Shown here: positions 52,467 through 61,939 of the stretch, piece by piece
How positions within the stretch are numbered: position 1 is the stretch's first letter
How the letters are laid out: each line of letters opens with the position of its first letter
DNA from: Aphodoplasma sp045541115
GTDB taxonomy: Bacteria; Bacillota; Clostridia; UBA1381; UMGS1253
NCBI GenBank assembly: GCA_045541115.1
Contig: JAZQIM010000003.1
Span: 1-64,000 of the forward strand
Length of the DNA: 64,000 bases
Reading direction: 5' to 3'
Made by a program: the position numbers and the translations under genes
The notes under the pieces: model-generated
Database searches by the model: none
Told to the model about the DNA's origin: nothing
The model's input: only the letters and a program-made list of their open reading frames with translations

Positions 52467-53513
52467 GTGAGTTTAAGCGAAAGAAAAAGAAAAATCCTTG
52501 AAGCGATAATCGAAGATTACATCATAAGTGCAGAACCTATCGGTTCAAGAACAATATCAAAAAATACTGACATGGGGTTGTCTAGTGCAACTATAAGAAA
52601 TGAAATGTCTGACCTTGAGGAAATGGGATATCTTATTTCGCCGCACACATCGGCAGGCAGAATACCGACAGATGCGGGCTATCGTTTTTATGTAAATGAG
52701 CTTATGAAGCAGTATGACATGGCAAACGAAGAAATAGTAAGGTTAAGACGGTTTTTCACAGCAGGTATTTTACAGCTTGACAAACTCATACGACAAGCGG
52801 GAAGCATTGTGTCGCAGATGACAAATTACACGACGATTGCTGTTACGCCGGAGCTAAACAAGTCGTATATAAAGCGTTTTGAACTTGTGCCGATTGATGC
52901 GCATTCAGCGCTTTTAGTTCTTGTGACGAGTGAGGGGATTATACGAAACCAGCTTGTATCTACAAAAGAGAGCGAAGATGAGCTTCGCCGCATTTCTGTC
53001 ATATTAAATGAAAAGCTTGCAGGACTCACGCTTGAGGATATTAACCTTATAAAAATAAACGAAGTTCAAAAAGCGCTTGATAAAAACGTTTCGATGCTTA
53101 TGCCCGTATTAGACTTTGTTCACAGAACAATTTCAGAGCTTGATGGCTCAGAGGTATATGTTGCAAATGCACAGAATATCTTAAATCATCCGGAGTATTA
53201 TGATTTGTCGAAGGCGAAGGAAATAATAGGATTTTTGGAAGATAAGCAGAGCGTAAAAAGTGCATTTGACCAGGGAAGCTCCGATGATAAAATTAACATT
53301 ATTATCGGCAGAGAAAATAAAATTGATGAGATGCGTGACGCGTCGATTATAACTGCGAAATATTTTTCGAATGGAAAAATGCTTGGCAAGATAGGTATTG
53401 TGGGACCAACGCGCATGAACTATGCAAAGGTTGTGTCATCGCTTGACTATATAACAAAAAACATGGACAACATAATTAACGAATTGTACAACGAAGAGAA
53501 GGGTAGTGAATAG
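52467..53513 (+). CDS. hrcA: Heat-inducible transcription repressor HrcA
   Basis: This 348-residue repressor binds CIRCE with an N-terminal winged helix (ILEAIIEDYIISAEPIGSRT...LSSATIRNEMSDLEEMG). A GAF-like dimer domain follows, and the C-terminus has GKIGIVGPTRMNYAKVV. Its activity depends on GroEL. It lies first in the operon hrcA-grpE-dnaK-dnaJ and is autoregulated by the operator upstream. GTG start. Confidence 0.97.
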   Translation: MSLSERKRKILEAIIEDYIISAEPIGSRTISKNTDMGLSSATIRNEMSDLEEMGYLISPHTSAGRIPTDAGYRFYVNELMKQYDMANEEIVRLRRFFTAGILQLDKLIRQAGSIVSQMTNYTTIAVTPELNKSYIKRFELVPIDAHSALLVLVTSEGIIRNQLVSTKESEDELRRISVILNEKLAGLTLEDINLIKINEVQKALDKNVSMLMPVLDFVHRTISELDGSEVYVANAQNILNHPEYYDLSKAKEIIGFLEDKQSVKSAFDQGSSDDKINIIIGRENKIDEMRDASIITAKYFSNGKMLGKIGIVGPTRMNYAKVVSSLDYITKNMDNIINELYNEEKGSE

Positions 53514-53514
53514 A

Positions 53515-54069
53515 GTGGCAAAAAAGTCAGAGGCATGTGAAGAAAAAGCAAAGACAACACCTGATGCACTTGATGAAGTGACAGAAAAAGCCGAAGAAAT
53601 TGAAGAAGAAAATATTATAAATGATAAATGTGAAGAGCTTGAGAAAAAATATAATGAGCTTGAAGATAAATATTTTCGTCTTGCGGCAGAATATACTAAT
53701 TTTCAAAGGCGTACTCGAGAAGAAAAAGATGCTCTCTACACAAATGCAGTTTCCGATACTGTGGCAGAGCTTTTGCCGATAATGGATAATTTGCAGCGTG
53801 CAGTTGATACATCAAAACAGGCAACTGATGCAAAAACAGTAGCAGACGGAGTTGAGCTTATTACAAAAATGGCACTCGAGGTTTTTTCAAAGCTTGGAGT
53901 TGAGCCTATAGAGGCACTCGGTAAGGAATTTGATGCATCTCTACATAATGCCGTGATGCATATTGATGACGAGAGTTATGGAAAAAATGAAGTTGTAGAA
54001 GAATTTCAAAAGGGATATAAATGCAAGGATAAAGTTATAAGATACAGTATGGTAAAGGTTGCAAACTAA
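53515..54069 (+). CDS. grpE: Nucleotide exchange factor GrpE
   Basis: This is a roughly 184-residue DnaK cofactor. The N-terminal half is acidic and coiled coil (EKAEEIEEENIINDKCEELEK...). The C-terminal beta domain has PIMDNLQRAV, GVELITKMALEVFSKLGVEPI and the end VIRYSMVKVAN. GTG 53515 is better spaced from AGAAGGG than GTG 53506, which overlaps the hrcA stop. Confidence 0.95.
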   Translation: MAKKSEACEEKAKTTPDALDEVTEKAEEIEEENIINDKCEELEKKYNELEDKYFRLAAEYTNFQRRTREEKDALYTNAVSDTVAELLPIMDNLQRAVDTSKQATDAKTVADGVELITKMALEVFSKLGVEPIEALGKEFDASLHNAVMHIDDESYGKNEVVEEFQKGYKCKDKVIRYSMVKVAN

Positions 54070-54124
54070 GTAAATAATAATTTCACAATATAAATTTATT
54101 AACACATTTTAGGAGGAATATGTT

Positions 54125-55957
54125 ATGGGAAAAATTATAGGTATAGACCTGGGTACTACAAACTCATGTGTAGCGGTTATGGAAAATGGCGAAGCTGTTG
54201 TAATTCCTAACCCTGAAGGCGGAAGAACAACTCCTTCTGTAGTTGCACTCACAAAAGATGGTGAGCGTCTTGTAGGTCAGGTTGCAAAAAGACAGGCAAT
54301 CACAAATCCTGATAACACGATTATATCAATTAAGCGTGATATGGGTACAGATAAGAAGGTAACACTTGGCGATAAGGCATACACACCTACAGAAGTGAGC
54401 GCTATGATACTTCAAAAGCTTAAGTCAGATGCAGAGCGTTATCTTGGCGAAACGGTTTCACAGGCAGTTATTACTGTTCCTGCATATTTTTCAGATGCAC
54501 AGCGTCAGGCTACAAAGGATGCAGGTAAGATTGCAGGCCTTGAAGTTATGCGTATTATAAATGAGCCTACAGCGGCTTCTTTAGCATATGGCATGGGAAA
54601 TGACACTGATCACAAAATCATGGTATACGACCTTGGTGGCGGAACATTCGACGTATCAATCCTTGAAATTGGCGATGGCACTTTTGAAGTTTTGGCAACA
54701 AGCGGTAACAACCGTCTTGGTGGCGATGACTTTGATGAGCGTGTTATGAATTATCTCGCAGCTGAATTTAAGAAAGATACAGGAATTGACCTTTTGATTG
54801 ATAAAATGGCAATGCAGAGACTTAAGGAAGCTGCGGAGAAGGCAAAGATTGAGCTTTCGGGCGTTATGAGCACAAACATTAACCTTCCGTTTATAACTGC
54901 AGATGCAACAGGTCCGAAGCATCTTGACATTACACTTACTCGTGCAAAGTTTGATGAGCTTACAGCTGATTTAGTTGAACAGACAATGGAGCCGACAAGA
55001 AATGCAATGAGAGATGCAGGTCTTTCATCAAGCGATATAGCAAAGGTGTTGATGGTTGGTGGTTCATCGAGAATCCCTGCAGTACAGGAAGCAGTAAAAC
55101 GTATTACGGGCAAAGAGCCTGATAACGGAATCAACCCTGACGAATGTGTTGCAATCGGTGCAGCTATACAAGGTGGTGTGCTTGGTGGCGATGTAAAGGA
55201 TTTACTTTTACTTGACGTTACACCGCTTTCGCTAGGTATTGAAACACTTGGTGGCGTATGCACAAAGCTAATTGAAAGAAATACAACTATCCCTGTACAG
55301 AAAACACAGGTGTTCTCAACTGCTGCTGATAACCAGACAAGCGTTGAAATTCACGTGCTTCAGGGCGAGCGTGATATGGCAGCATATAATAAGACACTTG
55401 GCAGATTTAATCTTACAGGTATTCCGCCGGCACCACGCGGTGTTCCGCAGATTGAGGTTAAATTTGATATCGACAGAAATGGTATTGTTCACGTAAGTGC
55501 TAAAGATCTCGGAACAGGAAATGAGCAGAATATTACAATTACTGCAAGCTCAAATCTTTCCGAGGAAGATATTGAAAAGGCTGTAAAAGAAGCTGAAAAG
55601 TTTGCGGCTGAAGATAAGGCGAAGAAAGAAGAAGCAGAAGTTAGAAACCAGGCTGATACAATAGTATACCAGTGCGAAAAAGCACTTGGCGAGCTTGGTG
55701 ATAAGATTGACGCTGCTGATAAAGACGCTGTAAACGAAAAAATTCAGAAGACAAAAGATGCAATCGCATCAAATGATGTACAGAAAATGAAGGAAGCAAC
55801 AGAAGAGCTTACGGCAAAATTTAATGAGCTTGCTCAAAAGGTGTATTCACAGGCAGCACCTAATGTTGATCCGTCGACTGCAGCCGGTGCGCAGGCAAAC
55901 GATGATCCGAATGTTGTTGACGCAGATTATGAAGTTGTTGACGACGACAATAAATAA
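54125..55957 (+). CDS. dnaK: Chaperone protein DnaK
   Basis: This 610-residue Hsp70 starts with IIGIDLGTTNSCVAVMENG. The nucleotide-binding domain has MVYDLGGGTFDVSILEIG and VGGSSRIPAVQ. The interdomain linker VKDLLLLDVTPLSLGIET and a substrate domain follow, with an acidic C-terminal tail ending in VDADYEVVDDDN. The lack of a long insertion in the ATPase domain is typical of Gram-positive bacteria. A hairpin separates it from dnaJ, possibly lowering dnaJ expression. Confidence 0.99.
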   Translation: MGKIIGIDLGTTNSCVAVMENGEAVVIPNPEGGRTTPSVVALTKDGERLVGQVAKRQAITNPDNTIISIKRDMGTDKKVTLGDKAYTPTEVSAMILQKLKSDAERYLGETVSQAVITVPAYFSDAQRQATKDAGKIAGLEVMRIINEPTAASLAYGMGNDTDHKIMVYDLGGGTFDVSILEIGDGTFEVLATSGNNRLGGDDFDERVMNYLAAEFKKDTGIDLLIDKMAMQRLKEAAEKAKIELSGVMSTNINLPFITADATGPKHLDITLTRAKFDELTADLVEQTMEPTRNAMRDAGLSSSDIAKVLMVGGSSRIPAVQEAVKRITGKEPDNGINPDECVAIGAAIQGGVLGGDVKDLLLLDVTPLSLGIETLGGVCTKLIERNTTIPVQKTQVFSTAADNQTSVEIHVLQGERDMAAYNKTLGRFNLTGIPPAPRGVPQIEVKFDIDRNGIVHVSAKDLGTGNEQNITITASSNLSEEDIEKAVKEAEKFAAEDKAKKEEAEVRNQADTIVYQCEKALGELGDKIDAADKDAVNEKIQKTKDAIASNDVQKMKEATEELTAKFNELAQKVYSQAAPNVDPSTAAGAQANDDPNVVDADYEVVDDDNK

Positions 55958-55989
55958 TATAATTAATACGTGAAAATATGTACGAATTG

Positions 55990-56040
55990 TAAAGGTTTTG
56001 CGTAATTTTGCGCAAAACCTTCCTTTCGTAGCTTTTTTAT
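55990..56040 (+). terminator. Hairpin between dnaK and dnaJ
   Basis: An 11-bp perfect stem (55992-56002 with 56011-56021) is followed by an imperfect T tract 8-16 bases later. It could be a partial terminator or RNA-processing element that reduces readthrough to dnaJ. A separate dnaJ promoter may lie between 56024 and 56110. Confidence 0.6.
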
Positions 56041-56111
56041 GTTATCATATTAGTGCTTAAATGTTTTAAGCAGGATATATACATAATTCTCTTATTTAAG
56101 GAGATGAATAC

Positions 56112-57263
56112 ATGGCTGACAAGCGTGATTATTACGAAGTGCTTGGCGTAAATAAAGATGCAAGCGACGAAGAAATAAAGAAGGCATATCGTGCTGCGGC
56201 AAAAAAATGCCATCCCGACCTTAATCCCGGTAAAGAAAAAGAGGCGGAAGAAAAATTTAAAGAAGTAAATGAAGCGTATGATGTGCTAAAAGACAGCGAT
56301 AAACGCGCAAAATATGACAGATTTGGTCATGCGGGCGTCGACCCGAGCTATGGCGGCGGCTACGGCGGCGGTGGCTACGGCGGCGGTTTTGGCGGATTTG
56401 ACGTTGGAGATATATTCGAGTCATTCTTTGGCGGTGGTTTTGGTGGTGCAAGCTCACAGAGTGCGCGCAGAAACGGACCGAGAAAAGGCAAGGATGTTCA
56501 GCAGTACGTTGAAATCACATTTGAAGAGGCGGCTTTTGGCGTTGAAAAAGAGATAAATATTTATCGCATGGAAAACTGCAAAAGCTGCGGTGGCAGCGGG
56601 GCGAAAAAAGGCACTTCGCCTGTGACATGCCCTGTGTGTGGTGGCAGCGGTCAGATTCGCACCACACAGCGCACGCCTTTTGGTAATTTTTCATCTGCTG
56701 CAACGTGTAATAACTGCGGAGGCAGCGGTCAGAAAATTGAAAATCCGTGTCCTGATTGTAAAGGCAGTGGTCAAATTAAAGTTCAGCGCAAAATTAACGT
56801 TAAAATTCCTGCCGGCATTGATGATGGGCAGACAATAACACTTCGCTCGGAGGGCAGTGCGGGAATTAAAGGCGGGCCGAACGGCGATTTATATATAACT
56901 ATATCAATAAAAAAGCATGAGTTATTTTCAAGAAATGGTTTTGATGTAACTTTTGAGATGCCGATCAGCTTTGTTTCAGCTGCACTTGGCGATACGATAC
57001 GCGTGCCTACGCTTGACGGAGAGGTTGAACATAAAATTGCCGAGGGAACGCAGAGCGGAGCAGTTTACAGATTCCGCGGTAAAGGCATACCTCACCTTAA
57101 TGGACGCGGACGCGGCAATCAATACGTAAAATTTATTGTTGAAGTGCCGAAAGGGCTTAGTGAAAAGCAAAAAGAATTACTCCGTGAGTTTGATAAACTC
57201 GACAACGGAAACAACAAAGAGCGCGGAAAGTTTTTTGATATGTTAAATCGATTTAAAAAATAA
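56112..57263 (+). CDS. dnaJ: Chaperone protein DnaJ
   Basis: This is a 383-residue type I Hsp40. The J domain has the HPD motif in KKCHPDLNPG. A long Gly-rich linker (about 75-105) follows, then four CxxCxGxG zinc repeats (CKSCGGSG, CPVCGGSG, CNNCGGSG, CPDCKGSG), and the C-terminal substrate domains. It stimulates DnaK ATPase and delivers unfolded proteins. Confidence 0.99.
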   Translation: MADKRDYYEVLGVNKDASDEEIKKAYRAAAKKCHPDLNPGKEKEAEEKFKEVNEAYDVLKDSDKRAKYDRFGHAGVDPSYGGGYGGGGYGGGFGGFDVGDIFESFFGGGFGGASSQSARRNGPRKGKDVQQYVEITFEEAAFGVEKEINIYRMENCKSCGGSGAKKGTSPVTCPVCGGSGQIRTTQRTPFGNFSSAATCNNCGGSGQKIENPCPDCKGSGQIKVQRKINVKIPAGIDDGQTITLRSEGSAGIKGGPNGDLYITISIKKHELFSRNGFDVTFEMPISFVSAALGDTIRVPTLDGEVEHKIAEGTQSGAVYRFRGKGIPHLNGRGRGNQYVKFIVEVPKGLSEKQKELLREFDKLDNGNNKERGKFFDMLNRFKK

Positions 57264-57290
57264 TATTGAAAATAATATAAGGATAGTATA

Positions 57291-57330
57291 TAATTAACGC
57301 ATACGGATTTGTTTCGTATGCGTTAATTTA
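57291..57330 (+). terminator. Terminator after dnaJ
   Basis: A 14-bp perfect stem (57292-57305 with 57315-57328) with a 9-base loop follows the dnaJ stop by 28 bases. The T-tract is short (TTTATAATTT). Confidence 0.7.
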
Positions 57331-57347
57331 TAATTTGGAGAGAGTTT

Positions 57348-57800
57348 ATGACACGTATATTATTTATATGTCACGGCAATATATGCAGAAGTCCTATGGC
57401 AGAGTTTATTTTTAAAGATATGGTAGAGAAGATGGGCAGAAGTGACGAGTTTAATATTTCCTCTGCTGCTACACACTATGATGAAATAGGAAGCCCGGTT
57501 CACTATGGTACGGCGAAAATTTTAGATAAGTTAGGAATATCATATTCACAAAAAAGAGCTGTGCATCTGGAAAAATCAGATTACGAAAAATATGATTATT
57601 TAATATGTATGGATAATGCCAATGTGCGTAATACTATACGAATCGTAGGCGATGATAAAGATAAAAAAGTACACAAACTGCTTGAGTTTGCGGGCTTGGA
57701 TGCAGATGTTGCTGATCCGTGGTATACCGGAAATTTTGATGAAACTTACAGAGATGTTTTAACAGGTTGTGAAGGGCTTTTGAGATTTTTAGACAGATAA
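57348..57800 (+). CDS. Low-molecular-weight protein tyrosine phosphatase
   Basis: This is a 150-residue phosphatase. The P-loop CHGNICRSPMAEF (C8 nucleophile, R14) and the general acid in DPWYTGNFDE are present. Bacterial relatives remove phosphate from tyrosine in polysaccharide-export kinases or stress regulators. No tyrosine kinase is adjacent. It lies next to the glycogen branching enzyme gene. Confidence 0.93.
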   Translation: MTRILFICHGNICRSPMAEFIFKDMVEKMGRSDEFNISSAATHYDEIGSPVHYGTAKILDKLGISYSQKRAVHLEKSDYEKYDYLICMDNANVRNTIRIVGDDKDKKVHKLLEFAGLDADVADPWYTGNFDETYRDVLTGCEGLLRFLDR

Positions 57801-57818
57801 GTTAAAGGGGGGCTTAAA

Positions 57819-59819
57819 ATGAGCAGGAAAACAAAAAGAAGAATTTTGGAAATTGATCCTTATTTGGCACCTTACGAAAAAGACATTGACTTGAGAATGG
57901 AGCTTTTTACTAATAAAAAGAGAGAACTCTTAGACGGAAAGAGAAAGATAAAAAGCTTTGCAAATGCCCATAATTATTTTGGTTTTCATCAAAGTAAAGC
58001 AGGCTGGGTATACAGAGAATGGGCACCTGCTGCAGATATGATGTATCTTACGGGAGATTTTAATAACTGGTCTGTATATGATTGCCCCATGACAAAGCTA
58101 GATAATGGCATCTTTGAGGTTGAATTAAAAGGAAAAAATGCGTTAAAGGCCGGACAGAAAGTTCAGGCGATTGTTGTTAATTCAGGAAAGCTTCTTCGCC
58201 GTATTCCTGTTTATGCAACGAGAGTTGTGCAGGATCCGCAAACGTATTTATGGAGCGCAGAGATAGAAGATACATCCGAAAAATTTAAGTGGACGGATGA
58301 AGGATTTGTGCCGTCAAAAACACCTTTTATATATGAATGTCATATAGGTATGGCGCAGGAAAAGGGAGCTGTAGGTACGTATCGTGAATTTAAAGATAAT
58401 ATACTTCCGCGAATTAAGGAATTAGGATATAATACGATACAGATAATGGCAATTATGGAGCATCCATATTATGGCTCATTTGGTTATCAGGTCTCAAATT
58501 TCTATGCTGCATCTTCAAGATATGGAAGCGGCAGAGACTTAAAAGAACTTATAAATACTGCACATAGCATGGGCATTGCGGTTTTACTTGATATAGTCCA
58601 TTCTCATGCAGTAAAAAACACTAACGAAGGTTTAAACGAATTTGACGGAACTACGTATCAGTTCTTTCACGAAGGACAAAAGGGCGACCATAGCGCATGG
58701 GGAACAAAACTTTTTAATTACGCTAAAAACGAAGTGCTTCATTTTCTGCTTTCGAATTTAAAATATTGGATGGAAGTTTTCCATTTTGACGGATTTCGCT
58801 TTGACGGCGTAACATCTATGCTCTATCATGACCATGGACTTGGAAGCGCTTTTACAAATTATGATATGTATTTTTCTATGAATACGGACACTGATGCTGT
58901 TGTTTATCTGCAACTTGCAAACGAATTGATACATGAAATAAATCCAAATGCAATCACTATAGCAGAAGATATGTCAGGTATGCCGGGCATGTGCATTCCA
59001 ATAAAGGATGGCGGCATAGGATTTGATTACAGACTGTCTATGGGTGTTCCTGATTTATGGATTAAGATGATTAAAGAATACAGCGATGACGAGTGGGATA
59101 TTGCAAAGCTCTGGTATGAGCTGACAGCGCGTCGTGATGGCGAAAAGAATATAGGTTACTGCGAATCTCATGACCAGGCACTTGTTGGCGATAAGACGAT
59201 AATGTTTAGACTTTGCGACAAGGAAATGTATACCGGCATGAATAAATTTGGCGCGAATCCTATTATAGACAGAGGAATTGCGCTTCACAAGATGATACGT
59301 CTTGTTACTTCGTCTCTTGCAGGCGAAGGATACCTCAATTTTATGGGAAATGAATTTGGACATCCTGAATGGATAGATTTTCCGCGCGAGGGAAATAACT
59401 GGAGCTATCATTATTGCCGCAGACAGTGGTCTTTGGTAGACAATTCGGATTTAAGATACCGCGAACTTAATGATTTTGACAAGTCTATGATAAAGCTTCT
59501 GAAAGATGAAAACATACTTTCATTAAAAGCTGAAAACAGATGGATGCATCAGGATGATAAAATACTCATTTATACTAAAGGCAATAACGTGTTTATTTTT
59601 AATTTCCATCCTACAAAATCGTTTGAAGGGTATTTTGTTCCGGTTGGTATAGAAGGAGAGTATAGTGTAGCTCTTTCGAGCGATGACGGTAAGTTTGGCG
59701 GATTTTCGCGCATAGATACATCAGCCTCGTACAAAACGGATATAACACCTGCAGGATGGATCGGTTTTAAATGTTATTTGCCAAGCAGGAGTGCATTTGT
59801 TTTAAAGAAAAATGAGTAA
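57819..59819 (+). CDS. glgB: 1,4-alpha-glucan branching enzyme, eukaryotic-like GH13 subfamily
   Basis: This is a 666-residue glucan branching enzyme. A CBM48 domain (YREWAPAADMMYLTGDFNNW) precedes the GH13 barrel with DIVHSHAVKNTNEGLNEFDGT, the nucleophile Asp in FHFDGFRFDGVTSMLYHDHG and the acid Glu in TIAEDMSGMPG. The DGFRFDGVTSM and NEFGHPEWIDFPREGNNWSY forms resemble the eukaryote-type subfamily GH13_8 more than the usual bacterial GlgB. No other glycogen gene lies nearby in this window. AAAGGGGGG precedes the ATG. Confidence 0.9.
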   Translation: MSRKTKRRILEIDPYLAPYEKDIDLRMELFTNKKRELLDGKRKIKSFANAHNYFGFHQSKAGWVYREWAPAADMMYLTGDFNNWSVYDCPMTKLDNGIFEVELKGKNALKAGQKVQAIVVNSGKLLRRIPVYATRVVQDPQTYLWSAEIEDTSEKFKWTDEGFVPSKTPFIYECHIGMAQEKGAVGTYREFKDNILPRIKELGYNTIQIMAIMEHPYYGSFGYQVSNFYAASSRYGSGRDLKELINTAHSMGIAVLLDIVHSHAVKNTNEGLNEFDGTTYQFFHEGQKGDHSAWGTKLFNYAKNEVLHFLLSNLKYWMEVFHFDGFRFDGVTSMLYHDHGLGSAFTNYDMYFSMNTDTDAVVYLQLANELIHEINPNAITIAEDMSGMPGMCIPIKDGGIGFDYRLSMGVPDLWIKMIKEYSDDEWDIAKLWYELTARRDGEKNIGYCESHDQALVGDKTIMFRLCDKEMYTGMNKFGANPIIDRGIALHKMIRLVTSSLAGEGYLNFMGNEFGHPEWIDFPREGNNWSYHYCRRQWSLVDNSDLRYRELNDFDKSMIKLLKDENILSLKAENRWMHQDDKILIYTKGNNVFIFNFHPTKSFEGYFVPVGIEGEYSVALSSDDGKFGGFSRIDTSASYKTDITPAGWIGFKCYLPSRSAFVLKKNE

Positions 59820-59862
59820 GAATATGAGCAAAAGAGAAAATTGAAAGGACGATCAGATTTAT

Positions 59863-61221
59863 ATGAACAACGAAAAAAGAAGCAATTTTACAGGCAAAAT
59901 CGGTTTTGTGCTTGCAGCAGCGGGCTCGGCTGTTGGGCTTGGAAACATTTGGCGTTTTCCGTATCTTGCGGCGAAGTATGGCGGTGGAATATTTTTGCTC
60001 GTATATATTTTGCTTGCGGTAACTTTTGGTTTTACGCTTATGGTAGCAGAAATAGCTATCGGAAGAAAAACCGGACTCAGTGCAATTGAGGCGTTTAAGT
60101 CGCTTAACAAAAAATATGCTTTTATTGGATATCTTGGAGCTATAATTCCTGCAATAATACTTCCATATTATTCAGTTATAGGCGGCTGGGTAATGAAATA
60201 CTTGTGGGTGTTTATGAGCGGCGGCGCGGCTAGTGCATCGACAGATGCATATTTTGGCGGCTTTATATCACAAGTTGGAGAACCGATTTTCTGGTTTTCG
60301 CTATTTTTAGGCTTTACCGCAATAGTAGTGCTTTTTGGTGTAGAAAAAGGTATAGAAAAAGTCAGTAAGATAATGATGCCTGTGCTTATTGTATTATCGT
60401 TAATTATTGCTGTTTATTCTGTATGTATGCCGGGTGCACTTGAAGGTGTAAAATATTATTTAATGCCTGATTTCAGCAAATTTTCGGCTACTACAGTTCT
60501 TGCGGCTATGGGACAATTGTTTTATTCAATGTCGCTTGCAATGGGTATAATGATTACATATGGTTCGTACATGAAAAAAGATGTTAGCCTTGAATCTTCA
60601 GTTACACAGATAGAGCTTTTCGATACAGGTATTGCATTTATTGCAGGCCTTATGATTATTCCTGCAGTATTTGCCTTCTCGGGCGGCACTCCCGAGGCAC
60701 TTGGCAAAGGACCTAGCCTTATGTTTATTACACTTCCCAAAGTGTTTAATTCTATGGCAGGCGGAACATATATCGGAATAATATTTTTCTTGCTTGTTTT
60801 ATTTGCGGCGCTTACGTCATCAATATCGCTTATGGAAACGGTTGTATCGATTGTGTGCGACAAATTTAAAGTGGGAAGAAAGCTTTCCTGCGTTTTAGTT
60901 TTGTTATTATCTTTAGCGCTCGGACTTTTGTCTTCGCTTGGAAACGGTATTTGGGCAAACGTAAAAATACTTGGACTACAGTTTCTTGATTTCTTCGACT
61001 TTATAAGCAATAGTGTTCTAATGCCGATAGTTGCGTTCTTTACATGTGTTTTTGTCGGCTATGTTATAAAACCACAAGCCATTTCCGATGAAGTTGAACT
61101 GTCAGGATCGTTTAAAAGAAAGAAGCTTTTTATAGCTACTATAAAATACATAGCGCCTATATGTATAGTACTAATACTGATATCGTCTGTACTTGATGTG
61201 TTTGGCGTGTTTAAAATATAA
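59863..61221 (+). CDS. Sodium-dependent amino-acid transporter of the NSS/SNF family
   Basis: This is a 452-residue protein with about eleven membrane helices. The N-terminal signature AAAGSAVGLGNIWRFPYLAAKYGGG forms the sodium and substrate site in the LeuT fold, and LPYYSVIGGW is also characteristic. Bacterial members such as MhsT and Tyt1 take up hydrophobic amino acids. The substrate is not clear. It precedes an SGNH hydrolase gene by 31 bases. Confidence 0.92.
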   Translation: MNNEKRSNFTGKIGFVLAAAGSAVGLGNIWRFPYLAAKYGGGIFLLVYILLAVTFGFTLMVAEIAIGRKTGLSAIEAFKSLNKKYAFIGYLGAIIPAIILPYYSVIGGWVMKYLWVFMSGGAASASTDAYFGGFISQVGEPIFWFSLFLGFTAIVVLFGVEKGIEKVSKIMMPVLIVLSLIIAVYSVCMPGALEGVKYYLMPDFSKFSATTVLAAMGQLFYSMSLAMGIMITYGSYMKKDVSLESSVTQIELFDTGIAFIAGLMIIPAVFAFSGGTPEALGKGPSLMFITLPKVFNSMAGGTYIGIIFFLLVLFAALTSSISLMETVVSIVCDKFKVGRKLSCVLVLLLSLALGLLSSLGNGIWANVKILGLQFLDFFDFISNSVLMPIVAFFTCVFVGYVIKPQAISDEVELSGSFKRKKLFIATIKYIAPICIVLILISSVLDVFGVFKI

Positions 61222-61252
61222 AAGTTATCAACAATAAAAAGGAGTATGTGAC

Positions 61253-61822
61253 ATGAAAAAAGTTGTTTTGCTTGGAGATTCAATAAGACTGATCGGATAC
61301 GGCACAAAAGTTGCCGAATTATTAGGCGAAGGGTATGAGGTGTGGCAGCCGGAAGAGAATTGCAGATATTCTACATACACAATGCGCTTGCTTTTTGAAT
61401 ACCAAAAAGAAATTAAAGGTGCAGATGTAATTCATTGGAATAACGGATTGTGGGATGCGGTTGACTGTCTGTTTGGTGACGGGGCATTTACAAACATAGA
61501 TATCTACGTACAAAACATGAAAAGAATGGCAAAGATTTTACTTGGCTATGGAAAAAAGGTTATTTTTGCTACGACTACTCCTACAGGAGCTAAATATAAC
61601 GATATAAGCGTGCTTGATAAGCACAATAACGAAAGGATAAAAGAATATAACGATGCGGTTGTTCCTGTGCTACAAGAGATGGGCGTAATAATAAACGATC
61701 TTCACAGCGTTGTAGATGGTCACACTGACGAGTATTTACTTGATGACAATCTGCATCTTAACGAAAAAGGAATTGATGTATGCGCTAAAAAAGTTGTGGC
61801 AATGATTAAAGATGCAATCTAA
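61253..61822 (+). CDS. SGNH/GDSL-type hydrolase
   Basis: This is a 189-residue protein. Block I is VVLLGDSIRLIGYG with the Ser nucleophile. Block II and III-like segments follow (HWNNGLWD, FATTTPTGA), and the catalytic Asp-x-x-His is in DDNLHLNEKGID. There is no signal peptide, so it is cytoplasmic. The family removes acyl or acetyl groups from carbohydrates or lipids; the substrate is unknown. A strong terminator follows. Confidence 0.88.
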   Translation: MKKVVLLGDSIRLIGYGTKVAELLGEGYEVWQPEENCRYSTYTMRLLFEYQKEIKGADVIHWNNGLWDAVDCLFGDGAFTNIDIYVQNMKRMAKILLGYGKKVIFATTTPTGAKYNDISVLDKHNNERIKEYNDAVVPVLQEMGVIINDLHSVVDGHTDEYLLDDNLHLNEKGIDVCAKKVVAMIKDAI

Positions 61823-61827
61823 AAAAC

Positions 61828-61857
61828 AAAAGACGCTTAATTAAGCGTCTTTTTTCG
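61828..61857 (+). terminator. Terminator after the SGNH hydrolase gene
   Basis: AAAAGACGCTTAA and TTAAGCGTCTTTT (61828-61853) form a 13-bp stem with a T run, five bases after the stop. Confidence 0.92.
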
Positions 61858-61875
61858 TTATACAAGCTTAATTGC

Positions 61876-61904
61876 TTGACATTATAAAATCAAAGTATTA
61901 TAAT
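61876..61904 (+). promoter_or_regulatory. thrS promoter
   Basis: TTGACA (61876-61881), 17 bases, TATAAT (61899-61904): an exact consensus sigma-A promoter. Only about 30 bases separate it from the ATG, so there is no room for a T-box leader, unusual for a clostridial tRNA synthetase gene. Confidence 0.92.
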
Positions 61905-61939
61905 TATATAGATACTTTATAAAGATAGGAAGATGAAAT

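Noticed and set aside
61858..61939. T-box riboswitch before thrS
   Set aside because: Only about 35 bases lie between the -10 box and the ATG; no T-box sequence (GGGTGG-type) is present.
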